A DNA stretch of 64,000 nucleotides, taken from positions 1-64,000 of the forward strand of contig DASVDH010000019.1 in assembly GCA_036381195.1 (NCBI GenBank), read 5' to 3'. Every line of letters starts with the position of its first letter. Position 1 is the stretch's first letter. Shown in pieces: positions 1 to 9,701 of the stretch. Below the pieces are notes generated by a model. The model was given only the letters and a program-made list of their open reading frames with translations, did not search any database and was not told the DNA's origin. Source of the DNA: RSA9 sp036381195. GTDB lineage: Bacteria > Gemmatimonadota > Gemmatimonadetes > Longimicrobiales > RSA9. The position numbers and the translations under genes are program-made.

Positions 1-1
1 T

Positions 2-127
2 CCGCCCAAGCCCAGCCTGCCCGAGATCAGGCGCCAGCTCGTGCTCACAGCGATCTTGAACGTCATCCGCTTACGCTGCCCGTACTGCCATGAACCCGTC
101 ACCCGATATCCAAGCGGAATGACCTGA
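2..127 (+). CDS. C-terminal fragment of an unknown protein (cut by window edge)
   Basis: An open frame runs in from the window edge and stops at TGA 125-127, giving about 41 residues. The tail contains a CPYC pair in the context RLRCPYCHEPV, which could be half of a zinc-binding site. I do not recognise the family. The opposite strand also has an open frame entering the edge (ATG at 66), so strand assignment is uncertain. No neighbour within the window helps, because the next gene lies on the minus strand about 290 bp away. Confidence 0.3.
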   Translation, partial: PPKPSLPEIRRQLVLTAILNVIRLRCPYCHEPVTRYPSGMT

Positions 128-418
128 CAAAGCAGTGTTAGCCGCGCGGGGAGAGGGTACAACATTGTACCATCTCGCGCATCTTTGGAGAGGAGCCCCC
201 GTTAGCCCGTCGGCCGGCGCCGAGGGCCGGGGCCGGCATGCGGCGGTGCTGCCGGCGGTGTGCGACGGTGGTACCGGCGGGCCTGTGGCCGCGCTCCCCG
301 CGGTGTCCGGCGGCGCTGCCCGCGGCGTATGGCAGCGCTGCCGGCGTGAGGTTGGCGGCGACGCCCGCGTCGGCGGCGACGCCCGGCGCCGGCCGCAACG
401 CCAGCCCCACCCCGGCGC
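128..418. other. Non-coding interval with short palindrome and short GC-rich repeats
   Basis: No convincing gene lies here; the frames covering it are arginine/proline-rich shadows. It holds a 16-bp interrupted palindrome at 156-171 (ggtacaa, 2 bp, ttgtacc) and an 18-bp-period repeat of ggcggcgacgcccg starting at 354 and 372. It separates the end of the left fragment from the 3' end of the minus-strand metalloprotease. Confidence 0.5.
156..171. promoter_or_regulatory. 16-bp interrupted palindrome, possible operator
   Basis: The sequence reads ggtacaa, then ca, then ttgtacc: two perfect 7-bp arms around a 2-bp centre. It is AT-rich relative to its surroundings, as is typical of a dimeric repressor site. 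No matching -35/-10 pair was found next to it, so the regulated gene is unknown. Confidence 0.25.
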
Positions 419-1405
419 CTACGCCTTCCGGAACCCCTCGACCACGGCCTCGCGCACGCGCTTCGCCGCCTCGCTGAACTGCTCGAAAAGGGAGCCGGCG
501 TCCTCGGCGTACGCGCGCGCGGCGGCCGCGAGGTCTTCGCGCCACGGCGGCGGCTGGTCGTCCCGGTGCCGGTACTCGCCGCGGAGGATGCGGTCGTAGT
601 CGCCCTTCTCGACCCAGTCGCGCAGCTCGGCGGCGCGCAGCACGTGGAACGGGTGCGTCACGGCGAGCAGGTTGAGCACCTTGAAGACCGCGTCCACCAG
701 GTCGCCGCCCTTGCGGTACTCGTCCGCCTGGGCCAGGAACTCGCCCAGGTCGGTTTCTTCGTTCGTGCCGCCGCCGGCCAGCTTCATCATGCTGCGCATC
801 GCGGCCTCGGGATCCTGCACGGCCAGGAGGCCGGCCCGGTCCGCGGAGAGCTCCGCCTTGCGGCTCCACTCGAGGAGCGCCATGAGCACGGCGCGCGCGG
901 CGAGGCCGATGACGGGGAAGCCGAGCTGCGCGAGCTGGATGAGGATCACCATCATCGTGCGGTAGAGCACGTGGCCGGAGAGGACGTGCCCCACCTCGTG
1001 GCCGAGCAGGTAGCGCAGCTCGTTCTCGTGGTCCAGCAGCCGGATCGCGCCGGAGTTCAGGATGATGAACGGCTTGTCCATCCCGTAGGCGCCCGCGTTC
1101 ACGACGGGCGTCTGCGAGATGAAGAGCGGGTAGCGCTCGGGCGCGTCGAGCGTCTCGAGCACGTCGGAGTACGCCCGGTAGACCTCGGGGAACTGCCGCT
1201 CGCTCACGCGCACGGCGTTCGCCTGGAACGCGAGGCGGATGGGCCGCTCGCCGAACAGGCCGAACACCTTGCGGAGCACCTCGTCGAACACGGGGATCCT
1301 GCGCAGGGCCTGGAGCGCCGCGCGGTCGGCGGGGTGCTCCCAGGCAGACGGGTCGATCGCGCGCAGCAGGCGGCGGGCGCGGGGGGCGTCGGTCGTGGCT
1401 GCCAT
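419..1405 (-). CDS. M48-like zinc metalloprotease
   Basis: A 328-residue protein with the gluzincin motif HEVGH (H136, E137, H140) in the context LLGHEVGHVLSGH, and a likely third zinc ligand E185 in SRKAELSADRAGL. That is the usual M48 (HtpX/Ste24) arrangement of a helix ending E-x-x-x-D. Hydrophobic stretches at about 141-160 and 162-180 flank the motif but are weaker than classical HtpX membrane helices. The frame extends upstream to 1498, but ATG 1405 is preceded by a GGGAGC ribosome-binding site and the extra N-terminus is low-complexity. It is probably a membrane-associated quality-control protease; its substrate cannot be read from sequence. It stands alone on the minus strand, 264 bp downstream of the trans-sulfuration gene. 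Confidence 0.85.
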   Translation of the reverse strand: MAATTDAPRARRLLRAIDPSAWEHPADRAALQALRRIPVFDEVLRKVFGLFGERPIRLAFQANAVRVSERQFPEVYRAYSDVLETLDAPERYPLFISQTPVVNAGAYGMDKPFIILNSGAIRLLDHENELRYLLGHEVGHVLSGHVLYRTMMVILIQLAQLGFPVIGLAARAVLMALLEWSRKAELSADRAGLLAVQDPEAAMRSMMKLAGGGTNEETDLGEFLAQADEYRKGGDLVDAVFKVLNLLAVTHPFHVLRAAELRDWVEKGDYDRILRGEYRHRDDQPPPWREDLAAAARAYAEDAGSLFEQFSEAAKRVREAVVEGFRKA

Positions 1406-1489
1406 GGCGGTGCTCCCGGTGGGAGTGTGGGCGGGGCGCGCCGCTCGCGGGCCGCCCCGGCTCGTCGTGTGACTACCCCAGTACGTCGC

Positions 1490-1586
1490 GGGCGGCACCG
1501 TGTTTCAGCTCGGGTGCCGGCTCGGGCGCGCCTCCGCTGCCGCGCCTCCGCGGCCGTGTGCCGGGCGGCACCGTGCTTCGGCTCCG
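1490..1586. repeat. Imperfect direct repeat, 73-bp period
   Basis: A 24-bp unit beginning gggcggcaccgtg occurs at 1490-1513 and again at 1563-1586, with about 21 of 24 positions identical. Both copies lie in the 264-bp gap between two minus-strand genes. The same 73-bp spacing recurs in other intergenic gaps of this window. Confidence 0.6.
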
Positions 1587-1669
1587 CTGTCGATGCGGAG
1601 CCGCCGCCCGAGCCGATCCGCGCGCGCCGCGCGGCCCGTGCGGGCCCGGGGGCTCGCGCCCCGGCCGGC

Positions 1670-2827
1670 TCACAGCCCGGCCAGTGCCTGCTCCAGGTCC
1701 GCGATCAGGTCGTCCGCGTCCTCGATGCCGACGGAGAGCCGCACCAGCCCCTCGGTCACGCCCATGGCCTCGCGCCGTTCGGCCGGCACGGACGCGTGCG
1801 TCATCGTGACCGGATGCCCGATCAGGCTCTCGACGCCGCCCAGGCTCTCCGCGAGCGCGAAGACGCGCGTCCGCTCGACCACGCGGCGGGCGCGGGCGAG
1901 CGAGCCCAGCTCCATGCTGACCATGCCGGTGAAGCCGCGCATCTGGCGCCGCGCCAGCTCGTGCTGAGGGTGCGAAGGCAGGCCCGGGTAGTAGACGCGC
2001 TCGATGGCCGGGTGCTGCTCCAGGTACTGCGCCACGCGCATGCCGTTGCGGTTGTGCGCCTCCATGCGCAGGTGCAGCGTCTTGGTCCCGCGCAGCACGA
2101 GCCACGCGTCCCACGGCCCCGGCACGGCGCCGGTCGCCTTCTGCATGAAGCGGAGGTCCGCGGCCACGCCGTCGTCGTTCGTCACGACGATCCCGCCGAT
2201 CACGTCCGAGTGGCCGTTCAGGTACTTGGTGCTCGAGTGGACGACGATGTCGGCCCCCAGCTCGAGCGGGCGCTGGTTGTACGGCGAGGCGAACGTGTTA
2301 TCCACGGCCAGGAGCACGCCCGCATCGCGGGCGATGCCCGCGATCGCGCGGATGTCCGCGACGCGCATCATCGGGTTGGTCGGCGTCTCGAGGTAGACGA
2401 GACGCGTGGCGGGGCGGAGCGCGTCGCGCACCTGGTCCGGGTCACCCGTATCCACGAACGTGAACTCGATGCCGAACCGCGCGAGCACGTGCGTGAACAT
2501 GCGGTGCGTCCCGCCGTACAGGTTCTCCTCGCTCACGACGTGGTCGCCGGCGGAGAGCCGCTTGATGATCGCCTCGATCGCGGCCAGGCCGCTCGCGAAG
2601 GCGATGCCGTGGCGGCCGCCTTCGAGCGCGGCGATGTTCGCCTCCATCGCCTCGCGGGTCGGGTTCTGCACCCGCGCGTACTCGTAGCCCCGGCGCGGCG
2701 CGCCGAGCGCGTCCTGCACGTATGTCGAGGTCTGGTAGACCGGCGGCATGATCGCGCCGGTGGTGGGGTCCGGAGTCTGCCCGGCATGCACCGCGAGCGT
2801 GCCGAACCCGGCATTGCCTTGCGACAT
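1670..2827 (-). CDS. Trans-sulfuration PLP enzyme (cystathionine gamma-synthase / lyase family)
   Basis: A 385-residue Cys/Met-metabolism enzyme of the fold-type I aminotransferase superfamily. The PLP lysine is K201 in SSTKYLNGHSD. The phosphate-binding Y50-x-R52 and the following NPT lie near residue 50, and VDNTFASP (about 175-182) carries the pyridine-nitrogen aspartate. Length matches MetB/MetC/CGL enzymes. Substrate choice among O-succinylhomoserine, O-acetylhomoserine and cystathionine cannot be settled by eye. ATG 2827 is preceded by a strong AGAGGAGC ribosome-binding site; the upstream extension to 2977 is Arg/Pro-rich non-coding sequence. A promoter-like TTGCCG/TACTTT pair lies just upstream on the same strand. 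Role: sulfur amino-acid synthesis or interconversion in the cytoplasm. Confidence 0.9.
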   Translation of the reverse strand: MSQGNAGFGTLAVHAGQTPDPTTGAIMPPVYQTSTYVQDALGAPRRGYEYARVQNPTREAMEANIAALEGGRHGIAFASGLAAIEAIIKRLSAGDHVVSEENLYGGTHRMFTHVLARFGIEFTFVDTGDPDQVRDALRPATRLVYLETPTNPMMRVADIRAIAGIARDAGVLLAVDNTFASPYNQRPLELGADIVVHSSTKYLNGHSDVIGGIVVTNDDGVAADLRFMQKATGAVPGPWDAWLVLRGTKTLHLRMEAHNRNGMRVAQYLEQHPAIERVYYPGLPSHPQHELARRQMRGFTGMVSMELGSLARARRVVERTRVFALAESLGGVESLIGHPVTMTHASVPAERREAMGVTEGLVRLSVGIEDADDLIADLEQALAGL

Positions 2828-2859
2828 GGATTGCTCCGCTCCTCTGAGGGTCGGCTGCG

Positions 2860-2889
2860 AAAGTAGCGGCGGCCGGCGTGCGGCGGCAA
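2860..2889 (-). promoter_or_regulatory. Putative vegetative promoter of the trans-sulfuration gene
   Basis: On the minus strand, TTGCCG (2889-2884) is followed after 18 bp by TACTTT (2865-2860). The -10 fits the TANNTT pattern seen at other promoters in the window. The predicted start would give a leader of about 25 nt before ATG 2827. Confidence 0.4.
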
Positions 2890-2940
2890 CGGGCGTTGCT
2901 GCCCAGCGGCCGCGCGGCCTTGCTTCCGCCGGCCCGCGCC

Positions 2941-3024
2941 GGCATCCTCCCGGGCCGCGCGTGTGTGTCCGCGGCACGGTGCCCGGGCATCCTCCCGGGC
3001 CGCGCCTGCGTCCGCGGCACGGTG
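2941..3024. repeat. 45-bp tandem duplication
   Basis: The segment starting gcatcctcccgggccgcg at 2942 recurs at 2987, a period of 45 bp, with two nearly full copies differing by a few substitutions. It lies between the divergent trans-sulfuration and esterase genes, upstream of the chosen esterase start. Confidence 0.7.
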
Positions 3025-3039
3025 GTCGGAGGGGAAACG

Positions 3040-3852
3040 GTGAGCGAACCGCTGCTGAGTCATGATCGCGTCGTCGCGCCGGGGGCGAGCCCCGTCGGCT
3101 GGCTGCCCTTCCTGCACGGCGTGTTCGGCGCCGGCCGGAACTGGGGCTCGATCGCCCGGCGGCTGGTGCGCGCGCGGCCGGATTGGGGCGCGCTGCTCGT
3201 GGACCTGCGGCTGCACGGTGGATCCCGTGCCGCCGCGCCGCCGCACACCATCGGCGCGGCGGCCGCCGATGTGCACCGCCTGGTCGAGACGCTCGGCGTC
3301 GCCGTGCCCGCGATCCTGGGGCACTCGTTCGGCGGCAAGGTCGCGCTGGAGTACGCGCGTGCGCATGGCGCGCACCTGGAGCAGGTGTGGGTGATCGACT
3401 CGACGCCCGCGGCAGGCCCGCCCGGCGGCAGCGCGTGGCGCATGCTGGAGGCGCTGCGGCGCGTCCCCTCGGTGTTCCCGGCGCGCGAAGCGGCCGTGCG
3501 CGCCATCGAGGCCGAGGGCTTCGAGACCGGCGTGGCGCAGTGGGTGTCCACGAACCTCGAGCCGGCGGACGGCGGCTACCGCTGGCGGCTGGACCTGGAC
3601 GGCATCGAGGCGTTGTTGCGGGACTTCTTCCGCACGGACCTGTGGGCGGTGCTCGAGGATCCGCCCGGCGCCGCGCACATCCACGTCGTCAAGGCGATCG
3701 AGTCCAGCGTGCTCCCGGAGGAGGCGTGCGCGCGCATCGAGGAGATCGGGCGGCGCACCGGCCGGGTCCACCTGCACCGCCTTGCCGGCGGCCACTGGCT
3801 CAACGCGGACAACCCGGACGGCGTGCTGGATCTGCTCGTGCGCTCGCTGTAG
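3040..3852 (+). CDS. Alpha/beta-hydrolase, YbfF-like esterase
   Basis: A 270-residue alpha/beta-hydrolase. The oxyanion HG pair is at residues 26-27 in the segment HGVFGAGRNWGSIARRL, which resembles the HGLFGS-x-x-NW stretch of YbfF-type esterases. The nucleophile elbow is GHSFGGK with S96. The catalytic histidine is probably H252 in GGHWLNAD near the C-terminus. I chose GTG 3040 because GGAGGGG precedes it and the upstream frame (from 2878) translates a tandem duplication, not a conserved N-terminus. It is expected to be a cytoplasmic carboxyl- or thioester hydrolase; the natural substrate is unknown. It is divergently placed from the trans-sulfuration gene and about 165 bp ahead of glmM, with a promoter between. 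Confidence 0.85.
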   Translation: MSEPLLSHDRVVAPGASPVGWLPFLHGVFGAGRNWGSIARRLVRARPDWGALLVDLRLHGGSRAAAPPHTIGAAAADVHRLVETLGVAVPAILGHSFGGKVALEYARAHGAHLEQVWVIDSTPAAGPPGGSAWRMLEALRRVPSVFPAREAAVRAIEAEGFETGVAQWVSTNLEPADGGYRWRLDLDGIEALLRDFFRTDLWAVLEDPPGAAHIHVVKAIESSVLPEEACARIEEIGRRTGRVHLHRLAGGHWLNADNPDGVLDLLVRSL

Positions 3853-3913
3853 AGCGCGTTCCCGGCGCGGCGGCGGTTCGCCCGGGCGCGCGGCCGGCAG
3901 CCCGGATGGCCGG

Positions 3914-3943
3914 TTGACCCGCGTCGGCCACTTCTTTTACCTT
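3914..3943 (+). promoter_or_regulatory. Putative vegetative promoter upstream of glmM
   Basis: TTGACC (3914-3919), 18-bp spacer, TACCTT (3938-3943). It matches five of six bases of the canonical -35 and the local TANNTT -10. The predicted leader to ATG 4017 is about 65 nt. Confidence 0.5.
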
Positions 3944-4016
3944 CGTTTGCCAGGGCGCGCCGCGCGTGTGGCATCCGAACGCCGGCCGCCTTTTCCGTTC
4001 CCACCACGGAGTCCGA

Positions 4017-5450
4017 ATGGCGTTCGAGATCCCTCCCGGCCTCATGGTCAGTGTCTCCGGCGTGCGCGGCCGCGTGGGCGTGGAGCTCACGCCCGAGATC
4101 GTCTCGCGCTTCGCCGCCGCGTTCGGCGCGTACCTGCGTGAGGGGTGCGAGCGCGAGCGCCCGCGCGTCGTCCTCGCGCGCGACGCCCGCACCTCCGGCC
4201 CGATGTTCGCCTCCGCGGCCATGGCCGCGCTCCAGGCCGTGGGGTGCGACGTCGTGGACCTCGGCCTCGCGCCCACGCCCACCGCGCTCCTCTCGATCCG
4301 GCACCACGCCGCGGACGGCGGCATCGTCGTCACGGCCAGCCACAACCCCGTCGAGTGGAACGCGCTCAAGCTCGCCTCGCGCGCGGGAATGTTCCTGGAC
4401 GCGGAGGAGGGGCCGCGCATGCGCGCGTTCGTCCAGGACCGGCCGCTGCCCTGGTGCGCGTGGGACGGTGTGGGCGACGTCGTCCGGGACGATGCCGCCG
4501 TCGCGCGCCACATCGAGGCGGTGCTCCGCATCCCGTACCTGGACGTGCCTGCGCTGCGGCGGCGCCGCTTCCGCGTCGCCCTGGACTGCGTGTACGGCGC
4601 CGGCGCGGTGCTCCTGCCGCCGCTGCTCGAGGCGCTCGGCTGCGAGGTGATCGGCATCGGGCTCGAGCCGCACGGCCGTTTCCCGCGCCCGCCCGAGCCG
4701 GTGGCGGAGAACCTCGGCGACCTCGAGCGGCTGGTGCGCGAGAGCGGCGCGGACGTCGGGCTCGCGACCGACCCCGATGGCGACCGGCTGGCCCTGGTCA
4801 GCGAGCGCGGCCGCGCCATCGGCGAGGACTACACGCTGGCGTTCGCGGCGATGCTGGTCCTGCGGCATCGCAAGGGGCCGGTCGTCACGAACCTGTCCAC
4901 CAGCCGCGTGGTCGAGGACGTCGCGGCCGCCGCGGGCGTCCCGTTCCTGCGCGCGCCGGTCGGCGAGATCAACGTCGCGCGGCGCATGCAGGCGGCGGGC
5001 GCGGCGGTGGGCGGGGAAGGGAACGGCGGCGTGATCCTGCCGGACGTGCACCTGACGCGGGACGCGGCGGTTGCGGCGGCGCTGGTGCTCCAGCTCATGC
5101 TGGAGACGGGTGTGGCACTGGAGGAACATGTGGGGCACCAGCGCCGCTATGTCATCGTCAAGGAGAAGCTGCCCCGGGACGCGGGTCCGCTGGAGGCGAG
5201 CTACGAGCTGCTGGAGCAGGAGCTGGGCGCGCCGGCCTCCGACCGGCAGGACGGCCTGTGGCTCGGCTGGCCCGAGGACGGGAAGTGGCTGCACCTGCGG
5301 CCTTCGGGTACGGAGCCGATTCTCCGTATCATCGCGGAGGCGCCGGCGGAGGCGGAGGCGCGGGCCCTGGTCGCCCGGGCGCGGGAGGCGCTGGAGCGGG
5401 GTGGGCGGCGCGCCGGCGCGGCGGCGACCGGGGGCGGGCCGGGTACCTGA
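4017..5450 (+). CDS. glmM: Phosphoglucosamine mutase / phosphohexomutase
   Basis: A 477-residue alpha-D-phosphohexomutase. The catalytic phosphoserine is S108 in VVTASHNPVEWNALK. The Mg-binding DPDGDR loop carries D252, D254 and D256. The sugar-binding GEGNGG lies at about 333-338, and the phosphate-binding RPSGTEP near residue 440. The next gene is glmS, so conversion of glucosamine-6-phosphate to glucosamine-1-phosphate for UDP-GlcNAc is the likely role. The sequence is longer than E. coli GlmM (445 residues) and closer in style to ManB-like mutases, so phosphomannomutase activity cannot be excluded. ATG 4017 is chosen; the frame extends upstream to 3966, and a promoter ends near 3943. Confidence 0.88.
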   Translation: MAFEIPPGLMVSVSGVRGRVGVELTPEIVSRFAAAFGAYLREGCERERPRVVLARDARTSGPMFASAAMAALQAVGCDVVDLGLAPTPTALLSIRHHAADGGIVVTASHNPVEWNALKLASRAGMFLDAEEGPRMRAFVQDRPLPWCAWDGVGDVVRDDAAVARHIEAVLRIPYLDVPALRRRRFRVALDCVYGAGAVLLPPLLEALGCEVIGIGLEPHGRFPRPPEPVAENLGDLERLVRESGADVGLATDPDGDRLALVSERGRAIGEDYTLAFAAMLVLRHRKGPVVTNLSTSRVVEDVAAAAGVPFLRAPVGEINVARRMQAAGAAVGGEGNGGVILPDVHLTRDAAVAAALVLQLMLETGVALEEHVGHQRRYVIVKEKLPRDAGPLEASYELLEQELGAPASDRQDGLWLGWPEDGKWLHLRPSGTEPILRIIAEAPAEAEARALVARAREALERGGRRAGAAATGGGPGT

Positions 5451-5602
5451 TCGGCCCGCGCCGCGGGCACGGTTGGTGCCGGGGAGGAGCATGCTGGCCA
5501 CCGGGGCCCCGGGCCGCGGGGCCTGCACCCCCTCATGGCGCGCCCGTGCCTCGGCGGGTCCCGGCGCCGTCCAAGCCAGGCAACGAATCGCGGAGCGAGC
5601 GA

Positions 5603-7438
<1,836 letters not shown>

Positions 7439-7442
7439 CCCC

Positions 7443-7883
7443 ATGCGGGTGGTGCTCCAGCGCGTCGCGCGCGCCGAGGTCCGGATCGGCGGCCGCACGG
7501 TCGGCCGCATCGGGACGGGCTTCCTGCTGCTCGTGGGCTTGCGCGCGGACGACACGGAGGAGAAACTGCGTTGGATGGCCGACAAGGTCGTCGGGCTACG
7601 GCTGTTCCCGGACGCGGACGGCAAGATGAACCTGGCGCTGGACGAGGTCGGGGGAGGCCTGCTCGTGGTCAGCCAGTTCACGCTCTACGGCGATGCCCAG
7701 AAGGGCCGGCGGCCCAGCTTCGTCGAGGCGGCGCCGCCCGAGGTCGCCATCCCCCTCTACGAGCGCTTCGTCCAGCTCCTGCGCGAGCGCGCGCCCGGGC
7801 CGGTCGAGACGGGTGAGTTCGGCGCGATGATGGAGGTGGAGCTGGTGAACGACGGACCCGTCACGCTGATCCTGGAACGATGA
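7443..7883 (+). CDS. dtd: D-aminoacyl-tRNA deacylase
   Basis: A 146-residue protein with the full DTD signature. The N-terminus is MRVVLQRVARAEV, the Ser-Gln-x-Thr motif appears in SQFTLYGD with the following KGRRPSF (about 77-92), and the C-terminal NDGPVT (about 136-141) forms the Gly-cisPro-like pocket edge. It hydrolyses D-aminoacyl-tRNAs (and glycyl-tRNA-Ala), protecting translation fidelity in the cytoplasm. It starts four bases after glmS and its stop overlaps the maf start (ATGA), so it is part of the same transcriptional run. Confidence 0.96.
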   Translation: MRVVLQRVARAEVRIGGRTVGRIGTGFLLLVGLRADDTEEKLRWMADKVVGLRLFPDADGKMNLALDEVGGGLLVVSQFTLYGDAQKGRRPSFVEAAPPEVAIPLYERFVQLLRERAPGPVETGEFGAMMEVELVNDGPVTLILER

Positions 7884-8554
7884 GCACGCTGGCCGCCTGG
7901 CCGCCGGAAGGGAGGGCGGCTGCGGGTGCCGGCGCGGCGCGGGAGGCGGCACGCCGCTCGCGTCCGCCGCTCATCCTTGCCTCCGGATCGCCGCGTCGCG
8001 CCCAGTTGCTGCGCATGCTCGGGCTGAGCTTCGAGGTCGTGGTGCCGCGGGTGGACGAGGCGTGGCGGGAGGGCGAGCCGGCGGCGTTGCACGCCGAGCG
8101 GCTCGCGCGGGAGAAGGCGCAGGCCGTCGCGGCGGGCCGGCCGGACGGGCTCGTCATCGGCTGTGACACGATCGTCGTGGTGGACGGCGAGATCCTCGGC
8201 AAGCCGCGGGACGAAGCGGATGCCGTGCGCATGCTGCTGCGGCTCGCCGGGCGCGACCACCGGGTCGAAACCGGAATCGCCATTGCAGCGCCGGGCGGCC
8301 GGATGGAGAGCTCGGTCGAGGGCGCCCGCGTCCGGTTCCGCCCCTTCGACCGCACCACCGCCGAGGAGTACGTGGCCACGGGCGAGCCCATGGACAAGGC
8401 AGGGGCGTACGGCATCCAGGGGCTCGGCGCGGCGCTCGTGGACCTGATCGATGGGGACTTCTTCGCGGTGGTCGGACTGCCGGTTTCACGGATGATCTCC
8501 CTCCTACGCGCCCTCGGCTGGCGCTACAACTTCCGCGGCCTCGAGCCGCTGTGA
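7880..8554 (+). CDS. maf: Maf-family nucleoside triphosphate pyrophosphatase
   Basis: A 224-residue protein with the Maf signature LASGSPRRAQLL (the S-x-S-P-R-R loop), GCDTIVVVDGEILGKP with the catalytic aspartate, and KAGAYGIQG late in the chain. The family hydrolyses dTTP/UTP or modified pyrimidine nucleotides and has been linked to arrest of septum formation. The N-terminus has about 30 extra Ala/Gly-rich residues before the conserved core, so a start further in is possible. The ATG used overlaps the dtd stop (ATGA), which suggests translational coupling. The gene ends with GTGA shared with mtnA. Confidence 0.92.
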   Translation: MSTLAAWPPEGRAAAGAGAAREAARRSRPPLILASGSPRRAQLLRMLGLSFEVVVPRVDEAWREGEPAALHAERLAREKAQAVAAGRPDGLVIGCDTIVVVDGEILGKPRDEADAVRMLLRLAGRDHRVETGIAIAAPGGRMESSVEGARVRFRPFDRTTAEEYVATGEPMDKAGAYGIQGLGAALVDLIDGDFFAVVGLPVSRMISLLRALGWRYNFRGLEPL

Positions 8555-9699
8555 CCATGAGCCACCCCGAAGCCGTACGCTGGTCTGCGGACACCCGGGC
8601 GGTGGACGTGCTGGACCAGACCCGACTGCCCGAAGCCGAGGTGCGGCTGCGGCTGAGGTCTGCGCGCGACGTCGCCGAAGCGATCGCCATGCTGCGCGTG
8701 CGCGGCGCGCCGGCCATCGGCGTCGCGGCCGCCCTCGGCCTCACCGTCGAGATGGAGCGCTGGACCGACCGGCCCGCGCCGGAGTTCCGGGCGCGGTTCG
8801 ACGAGGCGTGCCGGATCCTGCGTGCCGCGCGGCCGACCGCGGTGAACCTCTCCTGGGCGATCGACCGCATGGCGCGCCGCGCTTCGGCCATGGCCGGCGC
8901 GTCCGGCGCCGCGATCGCGCTCGCGCTGCGCGCGGAGGCGACCGCGATCCTCGAGGAGGACCGCGCGATGTGCCGCCGCATCGGCGAGAACGGCCTCGGC
9001 CTGCTCCCGGAGGAGCCCGTCGGCATCCTGACCCACTGCAACGCGGGCGCGCTCGCGACCGCGGGCATGGGGACCGCGCTCGCGCCCGTCTACCTCGCGC
9101 ACCAGGCCGGGCGCGACGTGCACGTCTACGTGGACGAGACGCGCCCACTGCTGCAAGGCAGCCGCATCACGGCGTGGGAGCTCATGCGCGCGGGCGTCCC
9201 CACGACGCTGGTGGCGGATGCCGTGGCCGGCACGCTCATGCAGCAGGGCAGGATCCAGCTCGTCATCGTCGGCGCGGACCGCATTGCCGCGAACGGGGAC
9301 GTGGCCAACAAGATCGGCACCTACGCGCTGGCCGTGCTGGCCCGGCATCATGGCATCCCGTTCTACGTCGCGGCGCCGACGAGCACGCTGGACCCCGCGA
9401 CGCCGACGGGCGCGGGCATCCCGATCGAGGAGCGTGATCCGGACGAGGTCCGTCGCGGCTTCGGCCGCCTCACCGCGCCCGCGGACGTGCCTGTCTACAC
9501 CCCGGCGTTCGACGTGACGCCGGCAGAGCTCGTGACCGCGATCATCACCGATCGCGGCGTGCTGCGCCAGCCGTATGCGGACGCGATCCGCCGCGCAGGG
9601 GGGGACCAGGGCAGGCAGGCGGTGGAGGCGGCGGCGCGCAGCACCGCGCGGGCCGCCGCCGCGCATGCCGCGCTCGCGCGCGCCGGCGGCGAGGTCTGA
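8551..9699 (+). CDS. mtnA: S-methyl-5-thioribose-1-phosphate isomerase
   Basis: A 382-residue protein of the eIF2B-related aldose isomerase family. The catalytic cysteine is C163 in THCNAGALAT, and the aspartate is D243 in the segment IVGADRIAANGD. RGAPAIGVAAA near residue 51 binds the sugar phosphate. It interconverts MTR-1-P and MTRu-1-P in methionine salvage. Other salvage genes are absent nearby, so related sugar-phosphate isomerase use is possible. GTG 8551 overlaps the maf stop; ATG 8557 two codons later is an equally plausible start. The Ala-rich C-terminal 30 residues look like a low-complexity tail. Confidence 0.93.
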   Translation: MTMSHPEAVRWSADTRAVDVLDQTRLPEAEVRLRLRSARDVAEAIAMLRVRGAPAIGVAAALGLTVEMERWTDRPAPEFRARFDEACRILRAARPTAVNLSWAIDRMARRASAMAGASGAAIALALRAEATAILEEDRAMCRRIGENGLGLLPEEPVGILTHCNAGALATAGMGTALAPVYLAHQAGRDVHVYVDETRPLLQGSRITAWELMRAGVPTTLVADAVAGTLMQQGRIQLVIVGADRIAANGDVANKIGTYALAVLARHHGIPFYVAAPTSTLDPATPTGAGIPIEERDPDEVRRGFGRLTAPADVPVYTPAFDVTPAELVTAIITDRGVLRQPYADAIRRAGGDQGRQAVEAAARSTARAAAAHAALARAGGEV

Positions 9700-9701
9700 C
9701 C

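Noticed and set aside
1..66. Minus-strand open frame starting at ATG 66 and leaving the window
   Set aside because: Only about 22 residues visible, no ribosome-binding site, no recognisable motif; cannot be told from a shadow.
164..169. TACAAT on the minus strand as a -10
   Set aside because: No -35-like hexamer lies at 15-19 bp, and no minus-strand gene begins downstream.
5451..5602. glmS ribozyme in the glmM-glmS gap
   Set aside because: None of the conserved core sequence or double-pseudoknot arrangement is visible; only a small GC hairpin.
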